64,000 nt of DNA, from positions 31,001 through 95,000 of the forward strand of contig JAODUO010001380.1 in the NCBI GenBank assembly GCA_025642075.2. Reading direction: 5' to 3'. Below the pieces are notes generated by a model. It made no database searches and had not been told where the DNA came from. It was given only the letters and a program-made list of their open reading frames with translations. Shown one piece after another: positions 41,286 to 53,430 of the stretch. Position 1 is the stretch's first letter. Every line of letters begins with the position of its first letter. Both the position numbers and the translations under genes were made by a program. The DNA is from Ridgeia piscesae (lineage: Eukaryota > Annelida > Polychaeta > Sabellida > Siboglinidae).

Positions 41286-44129
41286 TTTTGCCTTTTTGGT
41301 GTCGCCGCGTTGTAACTGGTTGGTGATATCGCTGCACACCCTTGGCTTGTGTGGTTGACTCCTCTGTCTCGTCCCTGCAAGTGGGAGGTAGACACGCCTG
41401 GTCCTGCCACATCTTGTAGATGGATGGTTGGTATCCCAGGCCACTACGAACACACGTTTCTAAAACAACTGTGAATATATCTCGAGAACTCCCTGAAACT
41501 ACATAACGTATATATGACGTGTACATGACGTAGCAGTTTTTGAAAACATGTCGGGCATCTTCCCACGTTGTCCCTGGGGTGGACATCATGTAGTGTGTCT
41601 ACCCACATTGGATGTTTCCCTCTCCGAAGATAAGTTCTTTAAAAACGAAAGCATGCACTGGAATATCGTAGCAGATGTTTTATTCTAACAAATGAATCGG
41701 ACATTTTAGACTCGTTCGTTTAGCGAGATCAGAAATATCACAAATGGAATGTAGTTCTATATAAAGTAACTGGACTACTTATTCATCGAAAACGTTACCA
41801 TGCTGACCGAAGGCAAAGATTCCAGGGTTGTGGTAGAATCAGAGAGTTAGATAGACTAGCACAGTTCCACCTAATGACTCGGTTAAACACTCTAGTCCAA
41901 CCTACTTACCTAGTTCCAACCGTGTTCCAACAATCGATGTCAAATCCATCAAATGAGACGCCAAATCTGATTTAAAGATTGGCAGCAAGGTTCCTGCACG
42001 ATACTGTTTACCCACTTGGCAGCCATAGTGGAAAATGTGTGTTGTAGCTTTCTAAACGCTTTTAAACCGTTATGCAATTTATGCCCACGGGATGACATGC
42101 ACGCATACTGGAATGTACCTGGCGTGATTGGATGAGAGCCAACTTATCAAGCCGAAATAAAGCCAGCGCTGGGGGACATATATCTAAAATAGCACGTAAA
42201 TATCAATGTGAAATATAGTCGCCTCACTTTGTTCATTAATCATGCTGTGACAGGTTGTATTTACGCTACTTTTGAAATGTCAATGGCGAGTTAATAAAAC
42301 GGACTCGTTGATAAATGGCACCTGGTATTGCTGTTACGAGTTGACAATAGTGTTGCTAAGCAGGCGATAATATCATATCGTGTGCGAATCGGACATCCAT
42401 TAGCGGTTCGGTACAACGTCAGAAGGTCACGATGTTAGCGGCTAAGGACGTCGTTAGCATGTAGTTATTGATACTGATATTATTGTCGTAGGTCACCGAG
42501 TGCGTATTTCACCAAAATGCATTGTAATTAATCATTGTCGCCAGGTCGCAGATCTAATAAGAATTTTTCATTAGTCTTTACTCAACAGATGTAGGCCCTA
42601 TTCAGAACAACGCTGATAACAGAACACATGCGAATACCAACAACTTTATATTTATTATAATTGCATGCATATTTATTATAGTGGGTAAGTATGCAATAGT
42701 AATCGTTACTATGAATGCAGAATACAACGCCGTGGTTACATTGCATGCTGTCGTCGTTTGTATCTGCGGAAAAACGACTCTGTAATACAGCTGTATATTC
42801 GAAGGTAATGTTTTTGTCAACGAGGACATAGTTACTCGTCCCGTTTACCTGTTGGGAGTACAAAAACCCATAATACCACATTTCAAATAAGAGTTCTGTC
42901 ATGACTTATGAATTATGCCAATGTACTGTGGCGAATCCCCGAGGAAGTAATTACAAAGATAGTTGTGTTAGTAAGTTTTAAAACTGACCTCAAATCGAAT
43001 GAGCATCTGAACGAACATGCAATGAATCGTTAACAAAGAGGAACGTTTGGCCAGTAAAACAGACTCAAAACATGTCCACCGACTGGTTTAAGGATACCCT
43101 CAAGACCCATGCGTAAAACTGTAGTTGTGCCAAACGATAACAACGGGACCATTGAAACGCAATCGCCATTTGAATGAAACGGGGTTATCGGGACTGGAGC
43201 CAAAATGGCCGCGCTGATGTCTTGCCTCGGGAGCATAGCTGCGGCGCGCGATTACATGGTTCCGACCGTGGGTCGCCACATCACGTCCGCGGGAACACGT
43301 TGTTTGACCGGACCGTAATGAGAGCATTGTTACAGCGGTCAACACGGCCAACGGCTAAACTGATAAGCATCCACGAAACTTTTGAATTTATGATATTCGG
43401 CTAGGCGCACAAGGCGCTGAATACAGGCGAACCTATAATCAACCCACGGGGTGTTGTGTTTAGATTAGTTTGTTTCTACTGGAAACGTAGCCGTAGGGTG
43501 TAGTGTTTAGACCACGAACGGCCAGTGACGGTTGAAGACAGTGTTAATATTGTATACACAAGGTATCGTCTGGAGCCATCATGCAATGCACAGTTTACAC
43601 CCACCGCCATGTCGACTTTAAAACACACCCCGGTGGCTGTGAACAGGGCGTGGGAAATGTGATTCAGACTAGTATATAATGTACAAAGAAATTACATGGT
43701 TGGAGAATTTTCGTTCAATAATCGAGACTTCCCAAGATCTGGATATCAGTGATTGTTTTTGACATGCGCTGATATTAGTCTAACCCAAAGGATTGTCGTC
43801 GGTCTGTACACGAGTGACCCAGGTAGTTACTGTTAATACGTTTTCCAATATTCCGGTATTTATCTCAGCATAAACAGTCATCAGCACAATCAGTCATATT
43901 GCCGGAATATGTCATATTGCTAGAATACGTTATCATTTGTCAGAATAAGTCATATTGCTAGATCCAGTGACATCACCAGAATCAGTCGTACGTGTCCTGG
44001 GCCGGGCCAGTAATACTAACAGAGTGCTCGAGACACTCTATTTCAGTCCATACATAGGAGTAGTGATACTTCCCGTGTCGATTTGGCAACGCGATATTAC
44101 AACGAAACAAACGGCGGCGCCGGTCGCTA
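41286..44129. other. Intergenic sequence, no supported gene
   Basis: Several open frames of 68-106 codons occur on both strands with no recognised motif, repeat structure or splice context. This interval includes the 3' side of the gene at 44130. No AATAAA on the minus strand was found close to its stop. Confidence 0.5.
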
Positions 44130-45851
44130 TCAGAACAGAACAAGAAGTTGCCGGTCGTGGTTCATCCTCATCAAGTCGGTCAACAGACGATTCTGACTGT
44201 TGGACGGCTGTTTGGCATGAGCAACCTGTCGGTTGTGTGCTGTCTCTGAACGATCGTGCGCTTTCCGCACTTCCGGTTTACTCGTCGTCGGGTGGAAGTT
44301 CGTGGCGCGACAGGAGAGTTTCTCCGTCATGTCCAAATCTTCTGTCTCGTCCGCGCTCGCCGGCACAGCCTTATGGGGGAAATCCGGAAGTCGGTAATAT
44401 TCCACCGGCTTCGTCCGCCGCGATTTCTTCGTGTCGGCGAAACTGACAGTCTTCATCTTCCGCTGCTTCTGCGCGTCGGACGCCGCGCACGTTCGGCCGC
44501 GAGATGGCGCCTCGGTTTTTGCGGCGTGAGACCGCCGTCGGCTTTTGTCTGCGTGCGACGGTGCGCACGCGCGCCGACATTCTCGCTCGTCCGTGAGTGA
44601 GATTCCCGACAGACTCGTGATGCTCGTCAGTGACACGATGTCGTCGCTTGTGTCGTATCCGTCGCCGCTCACGGCGCTCGAGTTCGTCTCGTAGTCGCTG
44701 CTCTCCGACAGCCGTATGTGACGCTGCACCTCCGCCTCGAGCTTCAGGTTGTGGCGCACGCGCGACAGGAAGTAGTCGTAGTCGCTCGGCTGTCGAAGGA
44801 GCGAGTCATCGCCGGGAAGCGCGGAGTCATCGCTGCGCACGTCGTACTCGCTGTACGTGTCGTTGCTACTGTCACTGCTGTTGTTGACGCAACGCCCACC
44901 GGAAGTGACGACACCACGATCGCCGTCGCTGAGACTCGCCGGGTAGACGCTGGACCCGCCGTCGCTCTCGGCTGACGTCATATCCGGTTGACAGCGCCGC
45001 GTCCGCGGCGACGCGGCGACGACGCACGACACGCGGCGGAAGTCGAACTCGTTGTACGAGTCCGTGCTCTCGTCGGTCACATGATCGCGACGATAGTTCG
45101 GCGTGTTTTCAGCGGCGTGACGCGGCTGGTAGGGGAAGTTCGGACGCGTCGACGCCGCGGGGTTGCCGGACCTCGTTGGCGGCGGCGGATCACGCGCGGT
45201 GACGTCATCGTCTTCGTCGTAGTGCGTGTACGTCACGCCGTCGTACATGCCGTGAGGCCGGCAACAGCGCGTGCAGTGCACGTGCGTGCGCTCGCCGCCT
45301 CCGCCGTCGGCCGAAGCCTCCTCGGACACGCCCGAGTCGCTCGACGACGTCTTACGTGAACAGCACGACTCGTCCAGGCAGTCGGCGCCGCACTGAGCGG
45401 ACCGCCCCGCCGGAAGTGACGCCGCCACCGACAGGCGGCTGTCCACCGGAGCTCCGCGAGAATGTCCAGCGATGGTGACGGCGCCGCCAAGTCGGTCCTT
45501 GAGCGGCACGACGAGGTACGACCCGAAAGTCTTCGCCTGGTCGAACGCAAGGTTGTCGATGTCGACGTCATGGTCACGTGACGTGTCCTTCCCGACGGGT
45601 TTGTCGCTGGTCTGATCGACGGGCTTAGCGGCTTTCCGGCTCTCGTCCTTCGGCGCGATCTCCTCGTAGATGTGCGCCGGAGAGTCGGTGAAGTATCTCG
45701 AGACATCCGGGTACCTCGACTCATCGGACTCTTTCGGGATCGGCGGCAGCTTCATGGAGGCGCGGCACGGGTTGAACCAGTCGTTGCCGTCCTTGCCCCG
45801 CCGAGTGGACAGGTCCTTCAGCCACACGAGCAGTTGCTGCATCGTCGCCAT
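44130..45851 (-). CDS. Unrecognised Ser/Asp/Tyr-rich disordered protein, 573 aa, uninterrupted
   Basis: The ATG at 45849-45851 has A at -3 and G at +4. The frame runs 573 codons without intron to TGA at 44130-44132, in sequence much richer in CpG than its surroundings. No domain family is recognised. The N-terminus (MATMQQLLVWLKDL) could form a short helix. The rest is low-complexity and acidic-serine-rich, with several Tyr motifs in acidic context: YEEI at 62-65 (classic Src-type SH2 ligand), SYNEFDF about 265-271, TYSEYDV about 332-338, DYDYF about 357-361 and GDGYDTSDD about 397-404. A PP1-docking-like KTVSF lies at 467-471, followed by a basic stretch. It may be a signalling scaffold, but that is inference. 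It could also be the main exon of a longer gene. Confidence 0.75.
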   Translation of the reverse strand: MATMQQLLVWLKDLSTRRGKDGNDWFNPCRASMKLPPIPKESDESRYPDVSRYFTDSPAHIYEEIAPKDESRKAAKPVDQTSDKPVGKDTSRDHDVDIDNLAFDQAKTFGSYLVVPLKDRLGGAVTIAGHSRGAPVDSRLSVAASLPAGRSAQCGADCLDESCCSRKTSSSDSGVSEEASADGGGGERTHVHCTRCCRPHGMYDGVTYTHYDEDDDVTARDPPPPTRSGNPAASTRPNFPYQPRHAAENTPNYRRDHVTDESTDSYNEFDFRRVSCVVAASPRTRRCQPDMTSAESDGGSSVYPASLSDGDRGVVTSGGRCVNNSSDSSNDTYSEYDVRSDDSALPGDDSLLRQPSDYDYFLSRVRHNLKLEAEVQRHIRLSESSDYETNSSAVSGDGYDTSDDIVSLTSITSLSGISLTDERECRRACAPSHADKSRRRSHAAKTEAPSRGRTCAASDAQKQRKMKTVSFADTKKSRRTKPVEYYRLPDFPHKAVPASADETEDLDMTEKLSCRATNFHPTTSKPEVRKAHDRSETAHNRQVAHAKQPSNSQNRLLTDLMRMNHDRQLLVLF

Positions 45852-47189
45852 GTTGCGTCAACGGCTGGTTCAAGCGGACGTCTGAAACACGCGGAATATT
45901 CGTCTCAACTTTCGGCAGAACAGAACAATTAAGAAGTTCAACAACAACGTTATTGCAATGTCACTCCATACACATGAAACATGGACAACAGTAACTGGAC
46001 AGACACTCGCAAAACTTCCACCCAGAAACTTTGTGTAGACTGAAACATCTGGTGGAATATGTCACCAGCAATGAGGACGTTAAACGGTGCGAATGCAAAA
46101 CCAATCACGTCAACATCATTGAAAAATTACTTGGATATTTGGTCAAAGTCCTTAGGAATGGAATGCCGCTCATGTAAACAGCTATTTGGTGAAGTACTGG
46201 AAACCACCTGCATAGAGGAGTCAAACAGTATGCCCAAAAGACATTAAAATACACTAAAAAGAAGCCAAACAATACAATAAAGACACAGTGTCTCGACATA
46301 ACGGCTGTTGATGCAGGTGGGTGGCATCGTTTGCTCTACCGCATAAGGAGTGGCGTCTATTGAAACTCTCTAGTTTTAGTTGTTTCCAGCACCTGGTTAG
46401 TCTGTATATAACATGGTTACAACATTATGATCTTATCTGGTATCACTGAACTAGTCAGTCTTTTTCAGAACATTTACGCCAACCCAACCTTTCTATGTTG
46501 GCACTGAGGGTGGTCACTGCCTGGGTGCTTGCTGTCCTCAGTGATTCTTTTACGTTCCAAACTGAGACGTTGATAGAATTCATGTTGTTGCACATGGTCT
46601 TAATTTATAAAGACGGAAACATGTCTAATGTTACGTTTGATTACGCAATAACCGCCCGACTGTTCTACATCCGGTGACCGGAAACTGACGGGATGCCGGT
46701 CGACTGAACACGCGCATCAAGAAGGCATCATTCTCTGTATAGATCGGTTTCAAAATGGCGTCACTGCCAGACGGTTCACACAATGGCGCCAGAAATCTGG
46801 TGTCACCATCCGACGAGCCGCCTCTGTGCAAAGAATGGTACTTTGAACTAGGACCATTATAGCGTTGACCTTGCAACAGCTTGGTCCGAATGACGCGGTA
46901 TCGGTGTCCGCTAATATTGCCAGTATCGATTCGCGATCAGCGGCGACGCTTTGAAGGCGGTTAACAAACGAAACTCGACTCGGCGACAATGCGTATGTGG
47001 TCACTCGGTCGTGCATGTCGCTGTGCACTGGTTTCAGGGCTAAGTGCGCGCAGTTTATGGGTCGTTCTTAGAAGTCAACGCCTACGAAATTACGCCCGAA
47101 AAATGCATGTGTGTGTTCGCGTCATTGTGCGGTTCGTATAGAACTCCACATGGAAGATTAATCGAAAAGAATTAACACTGCCTTTGATA
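45852..47189. other. Upstream region of the 573-aa gene and dispersed repeat
   Basis: No TATA box was seen before the minus-strand start. The segment 46382-46590 is the second, uninterrupted copy of the dispersed repeat found at 16740-17530. No other gene was recognised. Confidence 0.5.
46382..46590. repeat. Dispersed repeat, copy without MITE
   Basis: It shares ordered blocks (TAGTCTGTAT, GGTTACAA, CAGTCTTTTTC, TTTACGCCAA, then GTCCTCAG and TTCTTTTAC) with 16740-17520, but lacks the 471-bp inverted-repeat insert. Confidence 0.6.
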
Positions 47190-47204
47190 ACAAGTGTCAA
47201 TGAA

Positions 47205-47400
47205 AAGCCGCCGACAGGGCGCGGTGGTGAAGTCGTTAATGCACTGAACCGACGGTCGAGGGGTCGTGGTTAGTGCCCACCTCTTGCCCTTTGAAACATG
47301 TATGTCTGTGTCTTTCGGATGAAACAGTAAAGGGCCATGGTCCATTCTACTGGGTGTTTCAGCCAGGGGAGTGAAATGACCCACACATTGGTAAATTACG
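47205..47400 (+). mobile_element. Possible tRNA-derived SINE
   Basis: An A-box-like GGTGGTGAAGTCG (about 47222) and a weak B-box-like GGGGTCGTGGTTAGTGCCC (about 47260) are followed by a body with TTTCGGATGAAACAGTAAAG, common in style for invertebrate SINEs. The B box is poor, so the call is tentative. Confidence 0.45.
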
Positions 47401-47440
47401 TTTTTGTATAACCTATCATTGAGTTACGGAGTTGAGTGGA

Positions 47441-47526
47441 CATGTCCGCGTGTGTGCACGTGTGCACATGTGTGTGTGCGCGCGCGCATACATGCATGCA
47501 TGCATGCACGCACGCATACAGACACA
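47441..47526. repeat. TG/CG/CA microsatellite
   Basis: Alternating purine-pyrimidine tract of TGTG, CGCG, CATG and CACG tetramers, prone to Z-DNA. Confidence 0.8.
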
Positions 47527-49429
47527 CATTAAAAAATCGGAATCTTCAGATGTTTAATAACGTGAAACACGCGGTGTCCACTGTCCAAGCGGCCTATCAG
47601 TTGGGCGACAGACAACTCACATGGCGGCGCCACGTGTCAATCAATCAGCGTTATCTCTGACGCAGGCACCGCCTTTACGATCGTTGAATCGGCGGGCTTT
47701 GTGAGAGGTAATTGGCGTTAATTGCGGGGAGCGGAAGGGACGCGCCCCGTTAGCAGCCTGAGGCGGGAAACGACGCCGCGGAATCAGTCACCCGTGACCG
47801 AGAAAACATACGTTAGAGATATTTGCTATCTACCGTCACAAACAGACACCATAATAAGAGAGATGCTGCCCGCGGTAGGTCTGGTGTGGCACATAAAATA
47901 TATATACAATGACAGAAACACAAAGTAAATATATTTATGATGACTATGCTGCACATTGTATATGTTAATCTTGGTATATGTGTATAAAACTAGTATTTCC
48001 TAACATATACGAATCTCTACACTCTGTCTGCTCGTCATCATAAGCTGTTGGCGCGACTTATTTATTTGAACAGTTTGAATTATTTCATTGTCGCCGGTCA
48101 TTTGTTTTATTTTACCTACTCCGTAATAAACGCTGAGCAGCAGAGGTTGCAATTTTATATTTTGCTTTTTTCTCCTAAGAATCCATCCTAATGAAATGGT
48201 GTCGTGATAATCGCAGTGGAACAATCGTTCACAGAAGCACAACAGTGACACATGCACACACTGTCGCAGCAAAAACGTAGACATCTGAGGACGTCTGCTT
48301 CCACATCGACGCAGCTGGTGACAGAACTGCTGCGGTATATAGACGGGTCTAGAGCGTCGTTAGACCTCGCAGGTGAACAAACAAACGGCCGTGGCTGTAA
48401 GCGAGTCGTAAGGCGGTAAGGCGGAGTGGCGGTGGGAGGACATTAACCTGCCCAAGACCCCCGTAGGCCCGTTATGTCGGACGACTTACGTAAGGTGGAC
48501 CGGCCCAGACGGACACTCAACGTCTGTGTTGACACGACCGCTTCTGCTTGTGTACACAACTACACGCGCGTGTGCGCAGATTGGAACGAACGCACGCACA
48601 CTTACATTTGCACACACACACGCACGCACCCATGCAGATTCCACAGACTTGTGTCGTTATAAATGCTCATAAGATATATATTAATTGGAAATAGGAGCTA
48701 CATTCGCAGGTCAAACAGGGTTTCAGGGCCCACGCTTTCTTGCTTTTCCTTACACCGTATCAGCGTATGTATCCGTCTTTACACACACAGACTAGTGCTG
48801 TTTGAGTTCCAATCGGATTGCTTTCGTTCCATTTCTTCAAACCATTCATTTCGTCACGTAAATCGTTTCATGTAGGCTCTAGTCAGTGTGAACAAAAGTT
48901 CACCGAAGTGGGTAACATTATGTCTGTCGCGCCTGCATAGAAAAGATCCATGTCAAACGTCAACGACAATAACAGCTCCGATGCGACCACCACGATGTCT
49001 GAATGAATCTCTTTATTACAGAATATGACATTTCAAATATATAAGTACTGACTTACGCATCGCGATAAAGGGCCCTTTAGCGCGGAAGGGCACGACACAG
49101 ACGGTTACATTGTCGAAATCTGGCGACCATATCAACAGCGACTAGCGGGCACACACATTAGGTGACAAAAACCGCCCCGTGCAAGACGTGCTAATGGCAA
49201 AGGCGGGGCAGAAGCAGCCAAGTGTCCACGCTCTTTTGTACCACGTGCCAAACCACACACCGCTCGGTGATAGAGGCCAAACAAACGCCTCATTGTTTCC
49301 TTCCTCCCAGACACAGCGAGGCCTTCTTCGGGCGAAATGGTTCGATACAAATGTCATATTCTGTGTGCAAATTGTGCATCCGACGGATTATGTTCCGTCC
49401 ACTGACCTCGCAGCTGACTTCTAGTCCGT
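47527..49429. other. Intergenic sequence, no supported gene
   Basis: A short CA/CGCA tract lies at 48594-48629. Small overlapping open frames are present on both strands with no recognised motif. Confidence 0.5.
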
Positions 49430-49756
<327 letters not shown>

Positions 49757-50094
49757 GCGATGTATGCTGCGAGGATTCCGTCACCGCAAATGACAATCCA
49801 CCGGGTGAATCAGTCCAGTGAAAACGTAACGACGGCAATGATTTAGTTTACATTGTGTAGTGCCCGATTGCGTGCCTTTGAGATGCTGCGAAAGAAGTAT
49901 GTCCATTGCGGTAGATGGTTTATGACAAGCATTCAAAACGCCTGAAACCGTTTTTTCTTCCACCATCTGTTCCTCGTGGTTTATCGTTCCTCGCGTGGCG
50001 TAGGGTAATATAACATTCTCAGCGCTAGAATAAATACTTATGTCGGTGGTATTTTATGTATGCCCGCTCGTTTTTATAGAGAAAACTGCGTCTA

Positions 50095-50525
50095 CTTGAA
50101 ACACACCTATTCTATGGCAATGAGTATTACCTACTCAAAGCAGTATACGGAGCAGAATGTTGGAAGGTAAACCAAAATGATGTATCAAAAGGCTAACTAC
50201 GTTCCACATCATATGTTTGCACCGAATAGTCTGGCCAAGAACAAATTCAAATTAAAAGCTGTGTAAAGAGGCAGAACTCCCGCGTAAGACATCATCAAGG
50301 CTAGACGATGGAAGTCCATCGCCACACGAAACGACTGTCGTGTATAGTGATGAGTTGGTCACCTGTGGGAAGAGACAGATCGGAAGACCAAGAGAGACGT
50401 GGCGGCAAATGGTGGAAAACATCAAGTTTTGTTTGGGTGGAAATCATGGGGAGAGGCCGCACAGAGACAGGCTGACGTGGAGGGACGTTGTACATGCGAG
50501 ACGTGGCACCCATCGGATCCATAAA
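50095..50525 (+). pseudogene. LINE reverse transcriptase C-terminal fragment, second family
   Basis: With several frameshifts the + strand reads KAVYGAECWKVNQNDVSK, LTTFHIICLHRIVWPRTNSN, then GKRQIGRPRETWRQMVENIK and DRLTWRDVVHARRGTHRI. This is the order of the C-terminal part of a common animal non-LTR reverse transcriptase (YGAE.W, the FWPRTISN-type block, GRP..TWR). It is clearly dead. Confidence 0.75.
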
Positions 50526-52092
50526 ATATAACCAACACAAAACAAAACCGAAAACATTGGTGTCAGAAGTGGGATCGTTTCGCGAGACGTCAAACGTTGG
50601 TCAGGCCTTCTGCAGTCCGACAACACCGATTGCACACTAAGTGTGTGACGCCGCATGTGTTTTGGATAATGACAAATTCCGACCAGTGACACATGACACG
50701 GGCGGTAGCGAGAGCGGCGAACCACGCGTTAACGGTTGAATTCGAAATCAGCTTTTAAATCTAAAATTAAACCTCGCGGCGGTTTGTTTTTGCGTCTCTC
50801 AACCTGGCGGCCAGCCATATACATGACGTCACCAAAACAACTGTCAGCGGGTGGAGTTGAATGTATTACGCTGATGTTGTGGTACTTTTTCAGAAGCCTA
50901 TTTGTTTTCGTATTTAACGTATTTGTTCCAATGCAACACTAATACAATAATTTGTATTTGGAGTATTTGAACTGCTTGAACATGCACATCTTAAGACCAT
51001 ACATGTTAATCAAGCCACTGGTCTTCCGATACGACTAATTTACTCGCGTCTTCAGTCTTCACAATGTAATGCAATACTTCTTTTGATTATCAACATGTCG
51101 TTTACAATGTGACTGGAGCAAGACATTTGAATTGAACTTTGTAAGTATCAACATTGTAACACCCAAGTAAGTATTTGTCTTTGATGCACGACATGTATTT
51201 GGACGTCGACTTTGCAACTACCCAACCGCGATGACACTGCAAGAGCCTAGACACTGCTGGACATGTGTCAGTGGAAAGGTTCTAGTCGTGTACCTGTTCA
51301 CCAAACGATAACGATACGTTGAATCACCAACGCGAGGCTGTATTGTAGTCGATCTGGTCTCTCCGCCGTCTCGCTGTCTCATTATGAATACAACTGCGCA
51401 TAATAAGTGGTCGGTCGCCGGCAACGTGTGATCTACCCGGCGTGTCGATGTCACGGTCCAACCCGTCATCCAGGCATCGGCAGTTCCAGTCCCGGACGGT
51501 GTACTCCTAACCGTCGCAAAACGACAAAAACAATTTTGCACTTTCGGCGAGAGTTTATGTGAAAAGCCCCTCACCTCTGCCGACGTACACGGATGAACGA
51601 CACCATGATAAAGCGGGCGGGGTCAGCCGAGTCAGGCAGCCGCGGCGCCCGGTGAAAGCGTCGTCGGCTCGACGGCAGCGCGAGCGGAAACACCGCCGTG
51701 GTCGGCGTGATTTACTCCGGTGGAAGCGATTCGGCGAACCGCGCACAATCGACGGGGTTCTGCGCGTTAAATGGCCGACTGTCTGATGGATTTCTTGCAG
51801 GTCGGGCTCCTATCAAGGGTGCATAGGAAACCGTGCATCAGGCTGTCAGGACGTTTTTCTGAACGCGCCTCCGAGACTGGACGGATGGAACCTGCCATCG
51901 AGCTGACGCGGGGAGATTTGTGTGGCCGCGTCAGGCCGACTCGCTCCCGATGGAGTGCGGTGTCTGTCAATAGAGCACCGGAAACTGTTTGTCTGTCGTT
52001 TTTTCCTATGCCGCCCATTCCGCTGACAGCAAATGCTTCATGTGAGATGCGAAACATAAGTTCCCATTGTCTATGCCATTCGGTGGGATGCG
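50526..52092. other. Intergenic sequence, no supported gene
   Basis: Open frames of up to 136 codons occur (for example 51771-52181 +), but the longest ends in a (TA)n repeat and none shows homology or repeated motifs. Confidence 0.45.

Positions 52093-52143
<51 letters not shown>
52093..52143. repeat. (TA)n microsatellite
   Basis: About 25 uninterrupted TA dinucleotides. Confidence 0.97.
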
Positions 52144-52144
<1 letters not shown>

Positions 52145-53232
52145 GGTGGTAACACGTCTATGTTTCTACAAAGCACATTGAAGATATTTACTAAACTAGA
52201 TGGTGTCAGATAATGTGCGTTTCTCTCGCAACTCTAACTACAAACTGTCCCATGCAAAAGCCGTGACTTCAACAACGTGGACAATAAATAACTGGACATC
52301 CCCTCGCCGGTTGATCAATACGCCGAAAAGACGTATAGCGCTTTGTACAGGAAGACTCATAATCATAAGCTCTTGTGGTTTGTGGGCTGATATTGTAAAC
52401 AATGACACAGCCGTGTGATTCAACCATGGGAAGTAGCGTGCGTGCGAGAATCCGCATGCGATAGCGCGGTATAAAGCCCTTTTTTCTCACCAAGTCGCGA
52501 TTGCAACAGTTGCCAGTGAAACGTATAGAGCGCGTATAAAACGAGCCTGCACTACCGCATAATGCCTCCCTTGTTCAACGGCGTGGCGGCGTGCGGTAAG
52601 TCAGCGCGCCACGGCTAACGTAACCGCAGATATGAATCTATGCGTGCGTATGTCATTAAATGTGTGTCGTTCGTGGTCCGTTGACCATGTGCACGGGTCG
52701 ACACGTCCTTCATGTCGTCACTGCCACCGAACCCGCATTTAGCAACATTTGTCGCGATAGAAAGGTTCCGGTTACCTCTCTGGTCGCCGTGGCGTGACAC
52801 TGGAGTGTGTGACAGGGGCAGTTATGTTTACTTACGGTTCAACAACAACAATGACAGTGACACTGTTGTCACGGCAATATTGTTGTTGTTGAGTGTGTGC
52901 TTGGCTAACAGAATGTCATAGTTACAAAAGGATAAATAAATCCACATGTGACATGAGGAGAGACGTGTAGGGTCTGAAAAGAGAGATTCGGACACACACA
53001 CAGCGAGGGATACACAGGCAGAGATTAAAAAGGTCACGTGTTATCCAGTCACGGACGGACAGTGGACGGGGCAGATGTTAGTATCTTGACGGAGGAGACG
53101 GGGAACATTGGAGGAGATAACAGAAATAGACAGTAGGGAGGACACAGGGCCAAGGAAGGCAGAGAAAGAGGAGGCGAGAGAGAAAGACAGAGAGAAAAAG
53201 ACAACAGACAGACAGATAGACATAGAGTGAGA
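52144..53232. other. Intergenic sequence, no gene seen
   Basis: No recognised repeats or coding features. The sequence becomes purine-rich toward the GA tract at its right end. Confidence 0.5.
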
Positions 53233-53250
53233 CAGAGAGAGACAGTGACA

Positions 53251-53302
<52 letters not shown>

Positions 53303-53430
53303 AGGGAGAAGAGAGAGGAGAGAGAGGGAGGGAGGGAGGAGGAGAGAGAGAAACAAGAAAAGAGAAGGGAGAGAGAAAAGAGAAGGGAGAGAGAGAGAGA
53401 AGAGAAGGGAGAGAGAAAGGGAGATAGAGG
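53233..53430. repeat. GA-rich polypurine tract
   Basis: (GA)n at about 53252-53300 followed by GGGA, GGAG and GAAAAGA variants, nearly free of pyrimidines on the + strand. Confidence 0.95.

Noticed and set aside
44256..45932. Several open frames of 70-163 codons on both strands in the CpG-rich region
   Set aside because: They are Arg-rich shadows of the 573-codon frame in GC-rich sequence.
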